In this document: one piece after another, positions 63,706-64,000 of the stretch
Position numbering within the stretch: position 1 is the first letter of the stretch
Layout of the letters: every line of letters starts with the position of its first letter
Origin: Methylobacterium sp. BTF04
Lineage (GTDB): Bacteria > Pseudomonadota > Alphaproteobacteria > Rhizobiales > Beijerinckiaceae
Reading direction: 5' to 3'
Assembly (NCBI RefSeq): GCF_010692745.1
Contig: NZ_JAAHTB010000007.1
Location: forward strand, 102,697-166,696
DNA: 64,000 nucleotides
Position numbers and translations under genes: made by a program
The notes under the pieces: model-generated
Seen by the model: the letters and a program-made list of their open reading frames with translations, nothing else
Databases searched by the model: none
Told to the model about the DNA's origin: nothing

Positions 63706-63867
63706 GGGGCCGGACGATACGGTGTCGACGGCCCTCGGGAAACCGGATTGTCCTGTCGGCATCATTGGCCCCTCCCCTTTCGGTGGCGAGGAACAGCCAT
63801 GGGACAAACGGCCTTGCACCATCCTGGCGCGATCATGACCATTCGGTAATACGCATACGCCGAACGC

Positions 63868-63900
63868 AAAAATGCCGCCTCGGAAAGAGGCGGCCTTTTT
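63868..63900. terminator. Bidirectional Rho-independent terminator (rRNA operon end)
   Basis: GCCGCCTC-GGAAA-GAGGCGGC at 63874-63894 with CTTTTT after it and AAAAA before it, so it works on both strands. On the minus strand it lies about 65 bases past the end of the 5S rRNA and is the likely terminator of that operon. Confidence 0.85.
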
Positions 63901-63928
63901 GATGCGACGTATCGTTCAGGGTAATGTG

Positions 63929-63944
63929 TTGGTTGGTTGGTTGG
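63929..63944. repeat. TTGG tetranucleotide repeat
   Basis: Four TTGG units, then TTGTTGTT, between the terminator and the 5S rRNA end. A simple-sequence tract in the spacer where slippage may occur. Confidence 0.8.
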
Positions 63945-63964
63945 TTGTTGTTCTTGTCCTGTGC

Positions 63965-64000
63965 AGGTCTGGCGGCGACCGACTCTCCCGTGTCTTGAGA
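63965..64000 (-). rRNA. rrf: 5S ribosomal RNA, 3' end (truncated by window edge)
   Basis: On the minus strand the last bases of the window read CAAGACACGGGAGAGT, then CGGTCGCCGCCAGACCT. This is the alphaproteobacterial 5S 3' end, with its GGGAGAGT loop and closing CCAGACCT stem strand. About 36 nucleotides are visible; the rest of the rRNA operon lies to the right. Confidence 0.8.

Overview
The window is a high-GC, gene-dense chromosomal segment from an alphaproteobacterium, most likely order Hyphomicrobiales (Rhizobiales) and probably Methylobacteriaceae. The assignment rests on family content and gene order: ubiG/lysC/ptsP/prfA/prmC/DUF4167; tsaD-gpsA divergent from hemD-Mic60-HemY; a rsmH-ftsL-ftsI-murE-murF-mraY-murD cell-wall block; and pepN, a PleC-like kinase, glnE and an OmpR-type two-component pair. 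The genus is an inference from overall resemblance; no methylotrophy marker gene lies in the window.

Layout. 1-2.8 kb: end of a PfkB-family kinase, then three minus-strand genes (zinc-free quinone oxidoreductase, PEBP-like protein, ubiG). 3.0-10.4 kb: plus-strand housekeeping run lysC, ptsP, prfA, prmC and a DUF4167 protein with an expanded RQ[DE]xx repeat, preceded by a 444-base leader. 10.5-17.2 kb: a methyltransferase-like gene broken by two compensating frameshifts, a 54-residue Pmp3/YqaE microprotein, an L-2-hydroxyglutarate oxidase-like flavoprotein, a ChaA-type antiporter, a DEAD-box helicase and a Pro/Ala-rich membrane protein. 17.4-21.8 kb: an unknown gene divergent from a NarX/UhpB-like kinase and LuxR-type regulator, then a small membrane protein and a secreted Cache-domain protein. 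21.8-24.8 kb (minus): tsaD, gpsA, an OGFr-domain protein and an EVE-domain protein. 25.1-30.9 kb (plus): hemD, Mic60-like mitofilin, HemY and a DUF2336 protein. 31-34 kb (minus): a PAS histidine kinase, a peptidoglycan-binding protein and DUF1491. 34.4-36.5 kb: a small membrane protein, cydB without cydA, a TTG-start DUF2474 microprotein and an AT-richer orphan membrane gene. 36.6-41.3 kb: DgcN/DgcA (D-glutamate catabolism), a zeta-class GST, type II NADH dehydrogenase and a small unknown. 41.3-51.5 kb (minus): O-antigen-ligase-like gene and a dcw cluster lacking mraZ and ending at murD. 51.8-53.3 kb: an orphan Phd-like antitoxin, RNase P RNA and glyoxalase I. 53.4-64 kb: pepN, a PleC/PdhS-like kinase, glnE, an OmpR/EnvZ-type pair and, at the right edge, the 3' end of a 5S rRNA gene on the minus strand with its terminator.

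How the genes work together. Most of the window is core physiology: translation termination (prfA/prmC), tRNA t6A modification (tsaD), tRNA 5' processing (rnpB), peptidoglycan precursor synthesis and septation, heme synthesis coupled to inner-membrane shaping, and nitrogen control (ptsP, glnE). Four histidine kinases add signalling. No mobile element, phage, tRNA or CRISPR array was found. The points most worth a second look are the orphan cydB/DUF2474 pair, the kinase/regulator/secreted Cache cluster, the DUF4167 leader and repeat expansion, the double-frameshift methyltransferase, the toxin-less Phd remnant, and the short ORF standing where mraZ is usually found.
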